NCBI RefSeq assembly: GCF_028283685.1
Contig: NZ_JAPWKF010000004.1
Coordinates: 415,728-479,727, forward strand
DNA: 64,000 nucleotides
Direction of reading: 5' to 3'
Origin: Edaphobacter sp.
Lineage (GTDB): Bacteria > Acidobacteriota > Terriglobia > Terriglobales > Acidobacteriaceae
Shown here: positions 30,285-42,002 of the stretch, one piece after another
Position numbering within the stretch: the first letter of the stretch is position 1
Layout: each line of letters opens with the position of its first letter
Made by a program: the position numbers and the translations under genes
The notes under the pieces: generated by a model
What the model was told of the DNA's origin: nothing
Database searches by the model: none
Seen by the model: only the letters and a program-made list of their open reading frames with translations

Positions 30285-33200
30285 GGTGCCTCCTGCGGGT
30301 GTGCGAAGGATGGAGTTCTCTCAGCCCCACCGCTCAATCGTTTCCGGAGCCGGTCGAGCACAAGATAGACCACCGGTGTGGTGTAGAGAGTCAGAACCTG
30401 GCTGACCACTAACCCACCAAGAATTGTGAGGCCGAGTGGCCGCCGTAGCTCGGAACCTATGCCGGTACCGAACGCAAGCGGCACCGCACCGAAGAAGGCG
30501 GCGGCTGTGGTCATCAGGATGGGCCGAAAGCGCAGGATACAGGCTTGGGAGATTGCGTCTTCGGTTCCCATCCCATGTTCGCGCTCCATCTGCAACGCGA
30601 AGTCGATCATCATAATGGCGTTCTTCTTCACGATGCCGATCAACAAAATGATTCCGATGATCGAGATGACATTCAGGTCGGAGTCAAACAGAACGAGGGT
30701 GATGACAGCTCCGAGTGAGGCAGACGGCAATGTGGTCAGAATCGTGATCGGATGTACGAAGCTCTCGTACAGGATTCCGAGGACGATGTAGACGGCCAGG
30801 ATGGCGGTGGCGATCAGAAGCGGCTCAGACTTAAGTGAGTCCTCGTATTGCTGCGCCGTACCGGTGAAGGTGCCATGCACGGTTTTCGGTATGTGCAGAC
30901 GGTCTTCGAGAGCATTTACCTGTGCGGTAGCCTCGCTGAGAGAGATACCTGGAGCCAGGTTGAATGAGATGGTGGAAGATGGATACAGCCCGCTGTGATT
31001 GACGGACAGCGGTCCCGTGCGGGCCTGATAGCTGCTGATCGCCGAGATCGGAACCGACCCGCTCGAGGTCTGCACGTAGGTGTCTTTCAATGTGTCCGGG
31101 CCCAGCGTGAATTGGGGCTGGGCCTCGAGGACAACGTGATATTGATTCAGCGTCTTATAAATCGTCGAAGTCTGCGCCTGCGAGAACGAGTAGTTCAGGA
31201 CGTTGTCGATGTCGGAAGGTGTGATGCCGAGCCTCGCTGCGGTGAGCCGATCGTAGCTCAGATACGCCTGCAGGCCTCCGGACAGAAGATCGGAATTGAC
31301 ATCGGTCAGAGCAGGCAACTTCTTCATCTCCAGTGCGAGCTTTGGAACATATGTCTTCAGGTCTGCGGTCGTGTCCGCCTGCAGCGTGTACTGGTACTGC
31401 GAGTTCGACTGCCGCCCGCCCACACGCAGGTCCTGCGCGGCCATGAGAAAGGTCTGCGCTTCCCGGATCGACATCAGCTTTGGGCGAAGACGATTGACGA
31501 TGTCCGTGGCACTGGCGTGACGCTCTTCCAGAGGCTTCAATGCTATGAACATGAAGGCACTGTTCGAAGATCCCTGACCGCCGGTAAAACCTACCACGTT
31601 CTTAATCCCGGGGTCGGCACGAACGATGGCGACAGCTCGTTTCAACGCGGCGTCCATCTTCGCGAAGGAGGCGTCCTGCGAACCCTGCAAGCCGCCCATG
31701 ATGGCGCCCGTGTCCTGTTGCGGGAAGAACCCTTTTGAAATGCGGGTGAGATAAAGAATATTCAGTGCCATGGTGACGAAGAAGAGCAGCAGTACGAGAT
31801 AAGCATGGTCCCGAATGACCCAGCGAAGACTTCGCTCATAGCCCCGCAAGAGAGCGTTGAACATGTTCTCCGTAAATTGATACAGTCGCCCGTGTCCTTC
31901 CTTCTTTTCCGGTTTCAACAGCAGAGAGCAAAGCATGGGCGTGGTCGTCAGCGACAACACCATAGAGATGAGGATGGCGATTGCGAGGGTGACGGCAAAC
32001 TCGCGGAAGAGCCGGCCGACGATCCCGCCCATCATCAGGATCGGAATAAAAACCGCGATCAAGGAGATCGTGATCGAGAGAACGGTGAAGCCGATCTCCT
32101 GTGCTCCTTTGAATGCTGCCTGGAGCGGCTGCATCCCCTCTTCGAGATAGCGTGTAATGTTCTCCATCACCACGATGGCATCGTCGATCACAAAGCCTGT
32201 CGAGATGGTGAGGGCCATCAGCGAAAGATTGTCGAGCGAATAGCCGAGAAGATACATCACGGCAAAGGTCCCGATCAGGGAGACGGGGACCGCGACGCCG
32301 GGAATGATGGTGGCGCGCCAGTTGCGAAGAAAGACAAAGACGACAAGGATGACAAGCACAATGGAGATGACGAGTGTTCGCTCCACATCATGCAAAGAGG
32401 CCCGAATCGTTGTCGTCTGGTCAAGGATCAGAGTGATTTTCTGACCTGCAGGGATGGCCGCCTGCATCGCCGGAAGCTCCCCTTTGATTCGGTCGACAGT
32501 CTCAATAATATTCGCGCCGGGCTGTTTGAATACGATGATGCTGACGGAGTCCTGACCATTCACGTAGCCGCCGGAACGGACGCTTTCGGTCGAATTGACA
32601 ACATCTGCAATATCTTCCAGTCTCACCGCAGAGCCGTTCTTCGTGCCGACAATCAGCGGCCTGTAATCGATGGCCTTCGAAATCTGATCGTTAACCGTGA
32701 TGTAGCTCGTGGTCTGCGCGTCAGCAATACTTCCCGTCGGGGAATGGGCGTTCTGGTTCTGCAGAAACGTCGCAACATCCGGCAGTTTAAGTCCATAGTG
32801 TTCCAGTTGCAGTGGATTGATCTCGACACGTACTGCCGGGAGAGAGGAGCCACCTACGGTGACCTGTCCGACTCCCTGGATTTGCGAGAGCTTCTGGACA
32901 AGAATGGTCGAAGCCGAATCATAGAGGCTGCCTTTGTCGGAGGATTCGGACGTGATCCCGAGAATGGCGATCGGCGCATCCGCTGAGTTCACCTTCCGGT
33001 AGGTGGGGTTCGAAGGCAGATTCGTCGGCAGGTAGGTGCGTGCGGCGCTGATTGCGGCCTGGACCTCACGCGCTGCGGCATTGATGTCTCGATTCAAGTC
33101 AAACTGGAGCGAGATGCTGGCTGACCCGGTGGAACTTTGCGACGTCATCTCGGTCACGCCCGCGATATGGCCGAATTGCCGCTCCAGCGGTGTGGCGACA

Positions 33201-33385
33201 GCGGCCGCCATCACCTCAGGGCTGGCTCCCGGTAGACTCGCGTTCACGGAGATGGTGGGCGAGTCGATCTGTGGCAACGGCGAAACGGGTAGCACGTTGA
33301 AGGCGATACCGCCTGCAATCGCTATGGCAGCGGTGAGAAGAATGGTGGCGATCGGGCGTCGAATCGCTGGTGCCGAAAGATTCAT
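30281..33385 (-). CDS. mdtC: RND multidrug efflux pump subunit, MdtC-like
   Basis: The 1034-residue inner-membrane protein is a drug/proton antiporter of the HAE1 RND family. It has twelve membrane helices in two halves, each followed by a large periplasmic loop. Its start ([20 protein letters not shown]) and the [14 protein letters not shown] segment with paired Asp in helix 4 are classic. In MdtABC systems two different RND subunits form a mixed trimer, and this is the second of the two. The docking-domain hairpin ([13 protein letters not shown]) has ordinary length here, in contrast to its partner. It overlaps both neighbours by 4 bases. Confidence 0.93.
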   Translation of the reverse strand: MNLSAPAIRRPIATILLTAAIAIAGGIAFNVLPVSPLPQIDSPTISVNASLPGASPEVMAAAVATPLERQFGHIAGVTEMTSQSSTGSASISLQFDLNRDINAAAREVQAAISAARTYLPTNLPSNPTYRKVNSADAPIAILGITSESSDKGSLYDSASTILVQKLSQIQGVGQVTVGGSSLPAVRVEINPLQLEHYGLKLPDVATFLQNQNAHSPTGSIADAQTTSYITVNDQISKAIDYRPLIVGTKNGSAVRLEDIADVVNSTESVRSGGYVNGQDSVSIIVFKQPGANIIETVDRIKGELPAMQAAIPAGQKITLILDQTTTIRASLHDVERTLVISIVLVILVVFVFLRNWRATIIPGVAVPVSLIGTFAVMYLLGYSLDNLSLMALTISTGFVIDDAIVVMENITRYLEEGMQPLQAAFKGAQEIGFTVLSITISLIAVFIPILMMGGIVGRLFREFAVTLAIAILISMVLSLTTTPMLCSLLLKPEKKEGHGRLYQFTENMFNALLRGYERSLRWVIRDHAYLVLLLFFVTMALNILYLTRISKGFFPQQDTGAIMGGLQGSQDASFAKMDAALKRAVAIVRADPGIKNVVGFTGGQGSSNSAFMFIALKPLEERHASATDIVNRLRPKLMSIREAQTFLMAAQDLRVGGRQSNSQYQYTLQADTTADLKTYVPKLALEMKKLPALTDVNSDLLSGGLQAYLSYDRLTAARLGITPSDIDNVLNYSFSQAQTSTIYKTLNQYHVVLEAQPQFTLGPDTLKDTYVQTSSGSVPISAISSYQARTGPLSVNHSGLYPSSTISFNLAPGISLSEATAQVNALEDRLHIPKTVHGTFTGTAQQYEDSLKSEPLLIATAILAVYIVLGILYESFVHPITILTTLPSASLGAVITLVLFDSDLNVISIIGIILLIGIVKKNAIMMIDFALQMEREHGMGTEDAISQACILRFRPILMTTAAAFFGAVPLAFGTGIGSELRRPLGLTILGGLVVSQVLTLYTTPVVYLVLDRLRKRLSGGAERTPSFAHPQEAP

Positions 33386-36300
33386 GCTCCGCCCTCCATC
33401 GGGAGGTCAAGCTGTTTCGCTGTCTTCCTGCTGCGCAGTTTTTCGCTGATGCGATCAAACCAGAGGTAGATCACGGGCGTGGTATAGAGCGTGAGCACCT
33501 GGCTGACCAGAAGACCACCCACCATCGCGATGCCGAGCGGACGGCGTAATTCCGCTCCAATCCCTCGACCGAGAGCGAGCGGAAGGCCACCGAAAAGCGC
33601 AGCCAGCGTGGTCATCAGGATTGGCCTGAAACGCAGCAGGCTCGCTGAGTAGATGGCTTCCTCGGGACTCTTTCCTTCTTCCCGCTCTGCCTGCAGGGCG
33701 AAGTCCACCATCATGATGCCGTTCTTCTTCACAATGCCGATCAGCAGGACGATTCCGATGATTCCTACAATGCCAAGGTCCTGACCGCAGATCATCAACG
33801 CGAGCAGCGCGCCGACACCGGCAGAAGGCAGCGTGGAGAGGATCGTGAGCGGATGGATGAAGCTCTCATAGAGGACGCCCAGAACGATGTAGACCGTAAC
33901 AAGAGCGGCGAGCACCAGGAGTCCCTCGTTGGTGAGCGAGTTTTCGAACGAGGCTGCCGTGCCCTGAAACAGCGGCTGCACATTGATCGGCAAATGGAGG
34001 TCTGCCTCCGCCTGATGAATAGCATCCACCGCCTGGCTGAGATGGACGCCAGGTGCGAGGTTGAAGGAGATGGTCACAACGGGGAACTGTGCCTGGTGAT
34101 TAATTGTGAGAGGCGTCAATGTGTGCTCGAACTTCGTAAAGGCCGAGAGTGGCACGGGATTCCGCGTACTACCGGATGAAGTACTCGTGCTACCGCCACC
34201 GCCTGATGAAGAAGAAGATGTGCTGCCCGTGGACGAACCGGTGCTGGCGCTCGAAGCGCTCGTGCTAGTGGTGTTGGTTCCTGAGATTGTCGTCGCCGCT
34301 GATGTCGATGCGGTCTGAAGCACCGTATTACCGGTCCCACTGCTCAACGAGTTGCTTTGCGACGTGCTGCTGAGCTGGGAAGACGAGGAGGTCGTGGTCA
34401 GGCCCGAACTGTTCGAGGTTATGGCGCTGATTCCACTCGTGGACGTCGCTGTAAGCTGGGACGTACCGCTGCTGCCAGAGCTGGCGGCGCTTGTGCTTGT
34501 GCTCGAGGACGAGCCCTGAAGATAGATATCGCCCAGTGCGTTGGGAGAGGTTTGAAACTGTGGCTGCACTTCGAGAATGACGTGATACTGATTGGTCTGC
34601 GTGTAGAGCGTCGTGACCTGACGCTGCCCGAACGCATCGTAGAGCGTGTCATCGAGCGCTTGTGGTGTGATGCCCAATCGCGATGCGGTAGGCCGGTCGA
34701 TCGTGAGGGCCAAAGCATTCCCCTTGGGCGCTTGGTCGGTCACAACATCCTGCAATTGAGGGAGTGTCCGCAGCTTTGCCACCAGCTTGGCTGTCCATGT
34801 CCCGAGCTCGGCGGAATCCGGGTCTTCAACGGTGTATTGATATTGGGTACGGCTTACACGGTCTTCGACGGTGAGGTCCTGGATTGGCTGCAGATAGGTC
34901 TTCATGCCTGTCACTCTGTTCATCTTTTCGCGAAGACGCTGGATGACTTCGCTTGCGCCGGAACGATCTGCCAGAGGCTTCAGATTGATCTGCATCTGGC
35001 CGCTGTTCAAGGTTGCATTCGTCCCATCGATTCCGACGAAGGAAGACAAAGACGCGACGGCAGGGTCCTGTAGCGCAATACGCGCCGCTGCCTGCTGCCG
35101 TGACGTCATCGCGGCGAAGCTGGTCGCCTCGGGTGCCTGCGTGATGGCCTGGATGATGCCGGTGTCCTGTGTGGGAAAGAACCCCTTCGGGATGACGTAG
35201 TAGAGCAATACCGTGCCAGCAATGGTCAGGAATGCGACGAGCAGAGCGATTCCAGAGTGTCGAAGCACCCAGGTGAGCGTCTGTCCGTAGAACTGGATAA
35301 TGCGATCGAAGATCGACTCCGACCAGCGGTAAAAACGTCCCTCCTGCTCAGGTGGCGTATGGCGAAGGAGCCGCGACGACATCATGGGGGTGAGTGTGAG
35401 CGAGACCACGGCCGAGATGATGATCGTGACTGCCAGCGTGACCGCGAACTCGCGGAAGAGGCGGCCAGTGATGTCGCCCATAAAGAGTAGAGGGATCAGG
35501 ACCGCGATCAGGGAGACAGTGAGAGAGAGGATGGTGAAGCCGATCTCCGAGGCGCCCTTGAGAGCGGCTTCGAGTGGGGCCATGCCCTCTTCGAGATAGC
35601 GGCTGATGTTTTCGATCATGACGATTGCATCATCGACCACGAATCCCGTCGAGATCGTCAAAGCCATGAGAGTCAGGTTATTCAGGCTGTAGTCAAGGGC
35701 ATACATCACGGCGAAGGTGCCGATCAGCGACAGCGGTACAGCCACCGCCGGAATAATGGTCGCCCTCCAGGACCGCAGGAACGCAAAGATGACGGCGACA
35801 ACGAGTCCAATGGTGAGCATCAACTCGAACTCAACGTCCTCGACGGAAGCTCGCACCGTCGTCGTGCGGTCCGTAAGCGTATGTACTTCGACCGAGGCCG
35901 GGAGGGCTGTCTGCAGTTGTGGCAGCAGAGCTTTGATGGAATCGACTACCTTGATTGTGTTGGCATCCGATTGACGTTTGATGTTGACGATGATTGCCGG
36001 TGTCTCGTTCATCCACGCGGCGAGTTTCGAGTTCTCGACTCCATTCGCAATCGTGGCAACATCGCTGAGCAGAATGGCAGACCCGTTCTTGTAGGCAACT
36101 ACGATGTTGCGGTATTGGCCGGCGGATGTGAGTTGGTCGTTAGCATCGATGGTGTAGGCCTGTTGCGGCCCATTGAACGTGCCCTTGGCTCCGTTCAGGC
36201 TGGTATTGGAGATCACGGTCCGCACATCTTCAAGCGTCAGTCCATACGAGGCGAGCGCCGTTGGGTTGGCCTGGATCCGGACCGCCGGCTTCTGCCCTCC

Positions 36301-36834
36301 CTGGATCGTTACAAGCCCTACCCCGCTGAGTTGCGAGATCTTGGGAGCCAGTCTCGTGTCTGCCAGGTCCTGCACCTCCGACAGAGAGAGGCTTTTTGAA
36401 GTGAGCGCCAGAGTAAGCACCGGGGCATCCGCGGGATTTGTCTTGCTGTAGGTCGGCGGAATCGGAAGATCGCTGGGCAGATAGCTGTTCGCGGCGTTAA
36501 TAGCCGCCTGCACTTCCTGCTCCGCAACATCGATGTCCTCGCTCAGGGAGAACTGAAGCACAATGATCGACGCGCCGCCGGAAGACGTAGACGTCATTTG
36601 AGAGAGCCCCTGAATCTGCCCGAACTGCTTCTCCAAGGGGCCTGTCACCGTGGAGGACATGACCTCAGGACTGGCGCCTGGATAGAGCGTCTGCACCTCA
36701 ATGATTGGATAGTTCACCTCAGGCAACGCCGAAATCGGCAGTTGCAGGTAGGCAACAACCCCGACCAGAAGGATCGCGACCATCAGGAGAATGGTCGCGA
36801 CGGGACGAATGATGAAGGGGCGGGAAAGATTCAT
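33382..36834 (-). CDS. mdtB: RND multidrug efflux pump subunit, MdtB-like, with Ser/Thr-rich insertion
   Basis: This RND subunit is 1150 residues, about 110 longer than usual. The core is normal: start [20 protein letters not shown], helix-4 proton-relay segment [14 protein letters not shown], and standard periplasmic domains. The excess is one block of about 118 residues (roughly 773-890, encoded near 34165-34515) made almost only of Ser, Thr, Gly, Ala and Asn. It lies in the beta-hairpin IYLQG...PVPLSAF, which in AcrB belongs to the part of the periplasmic domain near the outer-membrane channel. The reading frame is intact through the block. It overlaps mdtA-like and mdtC-like genes by 4 bases each. 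Confidence 0.93.
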   Translation of the reverse strand: MNLSRPFIIRPVATILLMVAILLVGVVAYLQLPISALPEVNYPIIEVQTLYPGASPEVMSSTVTGPLEKQFGQIQGLSQMTSTSSGGASIIVLQFSLSEDIDVAEQEVQAAINAANSYLPSDLPIPPTYSKTNPADAPVLTLALTSKSLSLSEVQDLADTRLAPKISQLSGVGLVTIQGGQKPAVRIQANPTALASYGLTLEDVRTVISNTSLNGAKGTFNGPQQAYTIDANDQLTSAGQYRNIVVAYKNGSAILLSDVATIANGVENSKLAAWMNETPAIIVNIKRQSDANTIKVVDSIKALLPQLQTALPASVEVHTLTDRTTTVRASVEDVEFELMLTIGLVVAVIFAFLRSWRATIIPAVAVPLSLIGTFAVMYALDYSLNNLTLMALTISTGFVVDDAIVMIENISRYLEEGMAPLEAALKGASEIGFTILSLTVSLIAVLIPLLFMGDITGRLFREFAVTLAVTIIISAVVSLTLTPMMSSRLLRHTPPEQEGRFYRWSESIFDRIIQFYGQTLTWVLRHSGIALLVAFLTIAGTVLLYYVIPKGFFPTQDTGIIQAITQAPEATSFAAMTSRQQAAARIALQDPAVASLSSFVGIDGTNATLNSGQMQINLKPLADRSGASEVIQRLREKMNRVTGMKTYLQPIQDLTVEDRVSRTQYQYTVEDPDSAELGTWTAKLVAKLRTLPQLQDVVTDQAPKGNALALTIDRPTASRLGITPQALDDTLYDAFGQRQVTTLYTQTNQYHVILEVQPQFQTSPNALGDIYLQGSSSSTSTSAASSGSSGTSQLTATSTSGISAITSNSSGLTTTSSSSQLSSTSQSNSLSSGTGNTVLQTASTSAATTISGTNTTSTSASSASTGSSTGSTSSSSSGGGGSTSTSSGSTRNPVPLSAFTKFEHTLTPLTINHQAQFPVVTISFNLAPGVHLSQAVDAIHQAEADLHLPINVQPLFQGTAASFENSLTNEGLLVLAALVTVYIVLGVLYESFIHPLTILSTLPSAGVGALLALMICGQDLGIVGIIGIVLLIGIVKKNGIMMVDFALQAEREEGKSPEEAIYSASLLRFRPILMTTLAALFGGLPLALGRGIGAELRRPLGIAMVGGLLVSQVLTLYTTPVIYLWFDRISEKLRSRKTAKQLDLPMEGGA

Positions 36835-38048
36835 CGAGCAGGTCCCGCGTTGGTCGCTGGCGTTGCCGGTGCCGTCCCGGCAACAGTGACCTTGGCTCCG
36901 TCCTGAACCCGATCGAAGTTGCTGGTAATGACCGTATCACCGACGTTCAACCCTTCGATGGCAGATTTACTTTGCTCGGAATTGGTTACGGCGATATTTG
37001 TGAGCTTGACGGTGCTGTCCGGTTGGACGACATAGACGAAGGCCTGCTGCCCGTTGTACTGAATGGCTGCGGTCGAGATCAGCTTCGCGTTCTTCAGGCG
37101 ATTGACCTGCAGTCGAGCATTCACAAACTGGTTAGGAAAGAGCGTATTACTCGCGTTATCGAACTTGGCCCGGAGGCGAACGGTACCGGTCGAGGTATCG
37201 ACCTGGTTGTCGAATGTGAGGAGTTGGCCCGTCGCGAGTTTCGTCTCCTGGGAACGATCGTAAAGATCGACAGGAAGGCTCTGCTTTTGGGCGATGATCT
37301 GCTTCTGTACTTGTGGCATGTGATCTTCCGCAATGGAAAATACTGCGGTGATCGGATTCAACTGGGTGATCGTCGCGATCGTGCTGGAACTGCCGGAAAA
37401 GATCGTATTGCCGGGGTCGATCAGGCGCAGGCCGATGCGCCCCGTGATCGGGGCGACGATATGACAGTAGCTGAGTTGAACTTTGTAGTACTGAACGGAG
37501 CCTTCATCGTTCTGCACGGTCCCTTCCGCCTGACGGACGGCCGCCTGTTGGTCAAAGACGGTCTGCTCTGAGACTGCCTTCTCGGCGTACGCATCCTGGT
37601 AACGTTTGAGATTGATCCGGTCCTGCTCAAGGGCGGCACGGTCGCGTGCCAGGGATCCCTCCGACTGCTGGAGTTGCGCCTGTAGCGGTCGCGGGTCGAC
37701 CTCCACGAGGGATTGGCCCTTCTGGATAATCTGCCCCTCCCGATAGTTGACCGCTAACACGCGTCCACTCACCTGGCTATAAACATTCACCGTCTGCAGA
37801 GGGGTGACCGTCCCCAAGGCATCGAGGTAGATGTCCATCGTTCCGCTCTGAATCTTCTCCGTCGTCACGGAAGTGCCAGAGGCGCCGCCAGGGCCGCCCG
37901 GCCCCATAGGGCCTGCGGACTTTGACTTGTGAAGCAGAGGCAGCAGCAAGGCACCACATACCAGGAGGACAAGAAGCCAGGCGAGCCAATGCCGTTTATG
38001 GCGTGGAGGTACAGTTTCCCGGGGAGGAGCAATGGCTGAATCGGTCAT
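36831..38048 (-). CDS. mdtA: RND periplasmic adaptor, MdtA-like
   Basis: The 405-residue membrane-fusion protein links the pump to the outer-membrane channel. It has an N-terminal membrane anchor ([20 protein letters not shown], about residues 20-39), a Gly/Pro-rich linker, and a lipoyl half-motif ([20 protein letters not shown]). A coiled-coil hairpin, a second lipoyl half ([18 protein letters not shown]) and beta-barrel domains follow. The ATG at 38048 has AGGTG close upstream and is preferred to a GTG at 38054. It heads the four-gene operon A-B-C-channel, divergent from a CpxR-like regulator. Confidence 0.94.
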   Translation of the reverse strand: MTDSAIAPPRETVPPRHKRHWLAWLLVLLVCGALLLPLLHKSKSAGPMGPGGPGGASGTSVTTEKIQSGTMDIYLDALGTVTPLQTVNVYSQVSGRVLAVNYREGQIIQKGQSLVEVDPRPLQAQLQQSEGSLARDRAALEQDRINLKRYQDAYAEKAVSEQTVFDQQAAVRQAEGTVQNDEGSVQYYKVQLSYCHIVAPITGRIGLRLIDPGNTIFSGSSSTIATITQLNPITAVFSIAEDHMPQVQKQIIAQKQSLPVDLYDRSQETKLATGQLLTFDNQVDTSTGTVRLRAKFDNASNTLFPNQFVNARLQVNRLKNAKLISTAAIQYNGQQAFVYVVQPDSTVKLTNIAVTNSEQSKSAIEGLNVGDTVITSNFDRVQDGAKVTVAGTAPATPATNAGPAR

Positions 38049-38115
38049 GGTCACCTGCGTAAAAGAATCGCTCTTCTAGGAGACGATAGATCGAAGCTTT
38101 CGAATGTCACATCGT

Positions 38116-38130
38116 GTAACGATGCGTAAC
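38116..38130 (+). promoter_or_regulatory. Candidate CpxR-type box
   Basis: The sequence GTAAC-GATGC-GTAAC is a direct repeat with 5-base spacing, one base per half-site from the enterobacterial CpxR box GTAAA-N5-GTAAA. It lies in the 154-base gap between the efflux operon and the CpxR-like gene, so it could control both. Confidence 0.6.
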
Positions 38131-38202
38131 AAGTGGTTCCAATTCAAGGAACAAGGGGGCAAACTTGGAGTGCGCCTGCATAAAAGCGGGCTGAGGTGCT
38201 TG

Positions 38203-38928
38203 ATGTCACAGAACCGGGAACATGTTCTGCTTATCGATGATGATGTCAAGCTGTGCGAGATGCTGCGCGGCTATCTATCGCGAAATGGATGGAGTGTCTC
38301 CGTGGCGCACACCGGCGAAGGGGGTATCCGCGCATTGCGCGGCCAGGCCACCGATCTCATCGTGCTCGATATGATGCTGCCCGATATCGACGGTTTTGAG
38401 GTCATGCGCCGAGTCCATCGCGATAGCGATGTGAAGGTTCTTCTGCTTACCGCCCGCGGGGAAGAGATCGACCGCATCATCGGTCTGGAGATGGGCGCCG
38501 ACGATTATCTCGGTAAGCCGTTCAACCCGCGCGAGCTGATGGCACGTATGAGGGCTGTGCTGCGCCGGTCTTCGCCGCGGGAAACCCCAAAGGGCGGCTC
38601 GCTGGTGGTCGGAGACTTTGCCGCCGACACCATCAAACGGGAGATCGCATTTCAGGACCGTCCCATTGCCCTGACGGATGGAGAGTACATTTTGTTATTA
38701 GTGCTGCTTCAGCACGCCGAAGAGGTGGTTGATCGGAATGAGCTCTTCGACCGGACCCTGGGAAGAAAACCCAGGGCCTTTGATCGCAGTCTGGACATGC
38801 TGATGTTGCGCCTTCGTCGGAAGCTGGATGGACTTCGAGGCTTTACCGGCGAGATCAAGACGGTACGAAGCAGCGGGTATATCTTCCTGCTCCAGAGATC
38901 CAATAGCTCGGAAGGAGACTCCGAATGA
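38203..38928 (+). CDS. CpxR-like OmpR-family response regulator
   Basis: The 241-residue regulator has a receiver domain (LLIDDDVKLCEML; phospho-acceptor in IVLDMMLPDIDG; LLTARG; Lys in YLGKPFNPREL) and an OmpR winged-helix domain from about residue 140 (LTDGEYILLLVLLQHAEEVVDR, VRSSGYIFL). The stretch around LTARGEEIDRIIGLEMGADD is close to E. coli CpxR. The ATG at 38203 has GAGG 7 bases upstream; the frame is open back to 38104, but that extension looks non-coding and contains the CpxR-type box. It overlaps its kinase gene by 4 bases. Confidence 0.93.
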   Translation: MSQNREHVLLIDDDVKLCEMLRGYLSRNGWSVSVAHTGEGGIRALRGQATDLIVLDMMLPDIDGFEVMRRVHRDSDVKVLLLTARGEEIDRIIGLEMGADDYLGKPFNPRELMARMRAVLRRSSPRETPKGGSLVVGDFAADTIKREIAFQDRPIALTDGEYILLLVLLQHAEEVVDRNELFDRTLGRKPRAFDRSLDMLMLRLRRKLDGLRGFTGEIKTVRSSGYIFLLQRSNSSEGDSE

Positions 38929-40322
38929 GGACCTTCTTTCTGCAGATTTTCTTATCGTTCTGGATCGCGACGATTGGAATCTTTATTGGAGCCACGGTTT
39001 TCTTCCCCAATCGAGAACCTGGATCTCCTGAGAATGTACGCGTCGTCCTCGCTTCAGCCGCAAGGACCATCGCAACCACGACTCTGTCCCAGTATCACGA
39101 AAAGGGGTGTGCGGCGTTTGCATCTCTACAGCATGATTTCGTGCTCCTGAACTCTGAGAGGAAGTCGCTCTGTGGACAAACTATTTTCTCTGAGGAGCAG
39201 CGGCTAGTTGATGAGGCGTTCGATTCGAACAAGGCTGTCGGCCAGAAGATCCACAATCAATGGGTCCAGGTAAGGCCTGTGACGCTTGACGGAGGAGAGC
39301 GCTGGTTCGTTCTTCAACGAGTCACCTATACCAGACCTCCCTTCTTTCCACCGCTTCCCAACACGGCACTCCCCATCTCCATCGCCGTTACCTTTCTCTT
39401 TGCGTATGTCGTGACCCGGCCTGTACGAGCACTCTCCCAGGCCTTTCGAAGGTTTTCCGGCGGAGATCTTTCCGTGCGCCTGCCGGTTTCACCCAACCGA
39501 TGGAGCGAGATTGGCGGAACGGATGTCCGGACCCTGATGCTGGACTTCAATTACATGGCCGACCGCGTCAATGAGTTGGTCGATGCGCAAAAGCTTCTGA
39601 TCCGCGACGTCTCCCACGAACTTCGCTCGCCTCTCGCGCGGCTTCGCATGGCCCTGGAGATCGCGAGAGACGACAAAGACGAAATCCTCCCCTCTTTAGA
39701 TCGCATGGAAGCAGAAGCGGACCGTGTGAATGAGTTGATTGGTCAAATGCTGACCCTCTCCCTGATGGAGAGCACGGGACACCTCACACGGCTTGAGGAG
39801 TTCTCGATTGACGACATGATGGAGACCTTGTTGCCGGATATGAAGTTTGAGGCAGCCGCCCGCGGTTGCACGATTCTGTATCAAAAACCCAGCGAGATTC
39901 CGCTCATAAACGGGAACCCCGAACTGTTTCGTCGTGGCGTAGAGAATGTCGTCCGGAATGCAATCCGTCACACAGCGCCCAATACAGCGGTGGAGATCGA
40001 GGTTTCCTACGATACCAGCTTGAGAGTGACGAATAAGCTGCACAACACCACGCATCTCGGAGGGGTGCGAATCCAGATTCGAGACCGCGGTCCGGGAGTT
40101 CCTGAACCCAGCCTGCCAAACCTCTTCCGGGCGTTTTATCGTACCGATGCTGCCCGGCAAGACTCGACGGGCGGCTTCGGGGTCGGACTTTCGATTGCAG
40201 AGCGTTCGGTCGAGCTTCACGGTGGATCGATCCGCGCTTTCAACCGGAAAGGTGGTGGACTCATGGTGGATATTCTGGTTCCATTTACCGGTCAGTTGGA
40301 CCTTGCTTTCAAGGAGACCTAA
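38925..40322 (+). CDS. CpxA-like sensor histidine kinase
   Basis: The 465-residue inner-membrane kinase has a first helix near residues 5-27, a periplasmic loop of about 120 residues and a second helix near 145-165. HAMP (VTRPVRALSQAFRRFSGGDL) follows, then HisKA with phospho-acceptor His in RDVSHELRSPLARLRM, and an ATPase domain with N box (NVVRNAIRHT), DRGPGVP and GFGVGLSIA. Its gene overlaps the regulator gene, and the pair is divergent from the mdtABC-type operon. Envelope stress is the likely input by analogy with CpxA, and the efflux operon a likely output. Confidence 0.93.
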   Translation: MRTFFLQIFLSFWIATIGIFIGATVFFPNREPGSPENVRVVLASAARTIATTTLSQYHEKGCAAFASLQHDFVLLNSERKSLCGQTIFSEEQRLVDEAFDSNKAVGQKIHNQWVQVRPVTLDGGERWFVLQRVTYTRPPFFPPLPNTALPISIAVTFLFAYVVTRPVRALSQAFRRFSGGDLSVRLPVSPNRWSEIGGTDVRTLMLDFNYMADRVNELVDAQKLLIRDVSHELRSPLARLRMALEIARDDKDEILPSLDRMEAEADRVNELIGQMLTLSLMESTGHLTRLEEFSIDDMMETLLPDMKFEAAARGCTILYQKPSEIPLINGNPELFRRGVENVVRNAIRHTAPNTAVEIEVSYDTSLRVTNKLHNTTHLGGVRIQIRDRGPGVPEPSLPNLFRAFYRTDAARQDSTGGFGVGLSIAERSVELHGGSIRAFNRKGGGLMVDILVPFTGQLDLAFKET

Positions 40323-40501
40323 GGCAAACCGCAATGATCTAATTCCTCATATACGACCGGCACCCATGATCAGGCAGTCGTGCAGCGTCAAGAAGCGTCT
40401 TTCGGCAACTCACGGGTGGGATGGCGATCGTTTGTCTTGCCTGGGGGCATGGGGTGTTGTGTAAGCTGGCGTGACCAACTAATTCTGCACGGAGAGTGGC
40501 G

Positions 40502-41971
40502 ATGAATCGGTGGGCGCTGGCAGCATCGGTTTCTGTGGTTATGGCGGGGGAGCTTGCGGCGGCGCAGGGCCGTTCGTCGCAGATTCAACAGCACACCGAG
40601 GTGCAACGGCACATCGACAAGGTGACGAGCTGCCTGCACGAGCAGGTGGTGACGAAGGACGACCCGTGCGTTCCGCTGGAGAAGCAGATGGAGGCGTTGC
40701 ATGTTCCGGGCGTGAGCATTGCAGTGATTCGTAATGGAGCGGTGGAGTGGGTGCGCGGGTTTGGCGTCGCCAAGGTGGGTGGTCCTGCGGTGACGCCGGA
40801 GACGATGTTCCAGGCGGGTTCGATCAGCAAGCCGGTTGCGGCGATGGCGACGCTGCGGCTGGTGCAGCAGGGCAAGCTGGTGCTGGATGAAGACGTGAAC
40901 AAGGAGCTGGTGAGCTGGAAGCTGCCTTCGAGCGATGCGGCGAAGGGCAAGCCGGTGACGCTTCGCGAGCTGCTGACGCATACGGGTGGAACGACGGTGC
41001 ACGGCTTTCCGGGATATGCGCAGGGCGAGGCGGTGCCTACTCTGGTGCAGGTGCTGAACGGGGAGAAGCCGGCGAATACGCCAGCGATACGGATAGAGAC
41101 AGAGCCGGGAACGAAGTGGAACTACTCCGGCGGCGGATTCACGATCACGCAGCAGATGGATATCGATGCGACGAAGGAGACGTTTCCGAAGCTGCTGCAC
41201 GATACGGTTCTTGCTCCTATAGGGATGAAGCACAGCACGTATGAGCAGCCTCTGCCTGCGGGGATGGGACCTGCGGCGACGCCGTATAACGGCGATGGCA
41301 CGCCGGTGCAGGGCGGAGCGCATACGTATCCCGAGATGGCTGCGGCGGGACTGTGGACGACGGCGAGCGATCTTGCGCTGTACGTGATGGAGAACCAGCG
41401 GTCGCTTGAGGGCAAGGCGAATCATGTGCTGACGCAGCAGATGACCGAGGAGATGATGAAGCCGGGCATGGGGAGCTGGGGGCTGGGCGTGCAGATCGGC
41501 GGCGCGGAGACGGATCGCTTCTTCACGCACGGCGGCGTGAATGCGGGATTCGAGGCGCTGTTTGTGGGGTATGAGAAGCACGGCGACGGCGCGGTGGTGA
41601 TGACGAATGCGCAGGGTGGATCTCGGCTGGCGGGGCAGATCATGCAGGCGATCGCGGTCGAGTATGGATGGCCGGACTTCAAGCCGGTGGTGCGGGAGCA
41701 GGTTGCTGTCGATCGGGCCGTGCTGGAGAAGTTTGTGGGGACGTATGCGATGTCTCCCACGTTCAACTTTGTTTTCATGCTGGAGGGCGATCAGTTGATG
41801 CTGCAGGCGGGGAGACAGCCGAAGCTGCCTGCGTATCCTGAGTCGGATTCGAAGGTGTTTCTGAAGGCCGTGAATGTGGAGTTCGAGTTTGTGAAGGATG
41901 ACAAGGGCGTAGTGACGGGGCTCATCCTGCACCAGAACGGACATGAGACAAAGGCGCCGCGCAAGGAGTAG
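40502..41971 (+). CDS. Secreted serine hydrolase (class C beta-lactamase-like)
   Basis: The 489-residue protein has a signal peptide (cleavage near AAA-QG) and the penicillin-binding/beta-lactamase fold. It carries SISK (Ser near residue 107), a Tyr-containing second motif in WNYSGGGF and a late HGG motif (FFTHGGVNAG), which fit the SxxK, YxN and HxG triad of EstB/AmpC-like hydrolases. A C-terminal domain of about 90 residues follows. GGAG lies 8 bases before the ATG. Such proteins are usually esterases or peptidases, and antibiotic hydrolysis cannot be claimed. It is the last intact gene before the island junction. Confidence 0.88.
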   Translation: MNRWALAASVSVVMAGELAAAQGRSSQIQQHTEVQRHIDKVTSCLHEQVVTKDDPCVPLEKQMEALHVPGVSIAVIRNGAVEWVRGFGVAKVGGPAVTPETMFQAGSISKPVAAMATLRLVQQGKLVLDEDVNKELVSWKLPSSDAAKGKPVTLRELLTHTGGTTVHGFPGYAQGEAVPTLVQVLNGEKPANTPAIRIETEPGTKWNYSGGGFTITQQMDIDATKETFPKLLHDTVLAPIGMKHSTYEQPLPAGMGPAATPYNGDGTPVQGGAHTYPEMAAAGLWTTASDLALYVMENQRSLEGKANHVLTQQMTEEMMKPGMGSWGLGVQIGGAETDRFFTHGGVNAGFEALFVGYEKHGDGAVVMTNAQGGSRLAGQIMQAIAVEYGWPDFKPVVREQVAVDRAVLEKFVGTYAMSPTFNFVFMLEGDQLMLQAGRQPKLPAYPESDSKVFLKAVNVEFEFVKDDKGVVTGLILHQNGHETKAPRKE

Positions 41972-42002
41972 GCGTGGCGTCGTTCGTGGCTCTCTTCAGG
42001 CG

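Noticed and set aside
31805..32986. 393-residue plus-strand open frame opposite the MdtC-like gene
   Set aside because: Asp/His/Arg-rich with no motif and wholly antisense to a conserved RND pump gene.
40388..41944. 518-residue minus-strand open frame opposite the serine hydrolase
   Set aside because: Arg/His/Leu-rich composition typical of an antisense shadow, while the plus strand has signal peptide and SxxK motif.
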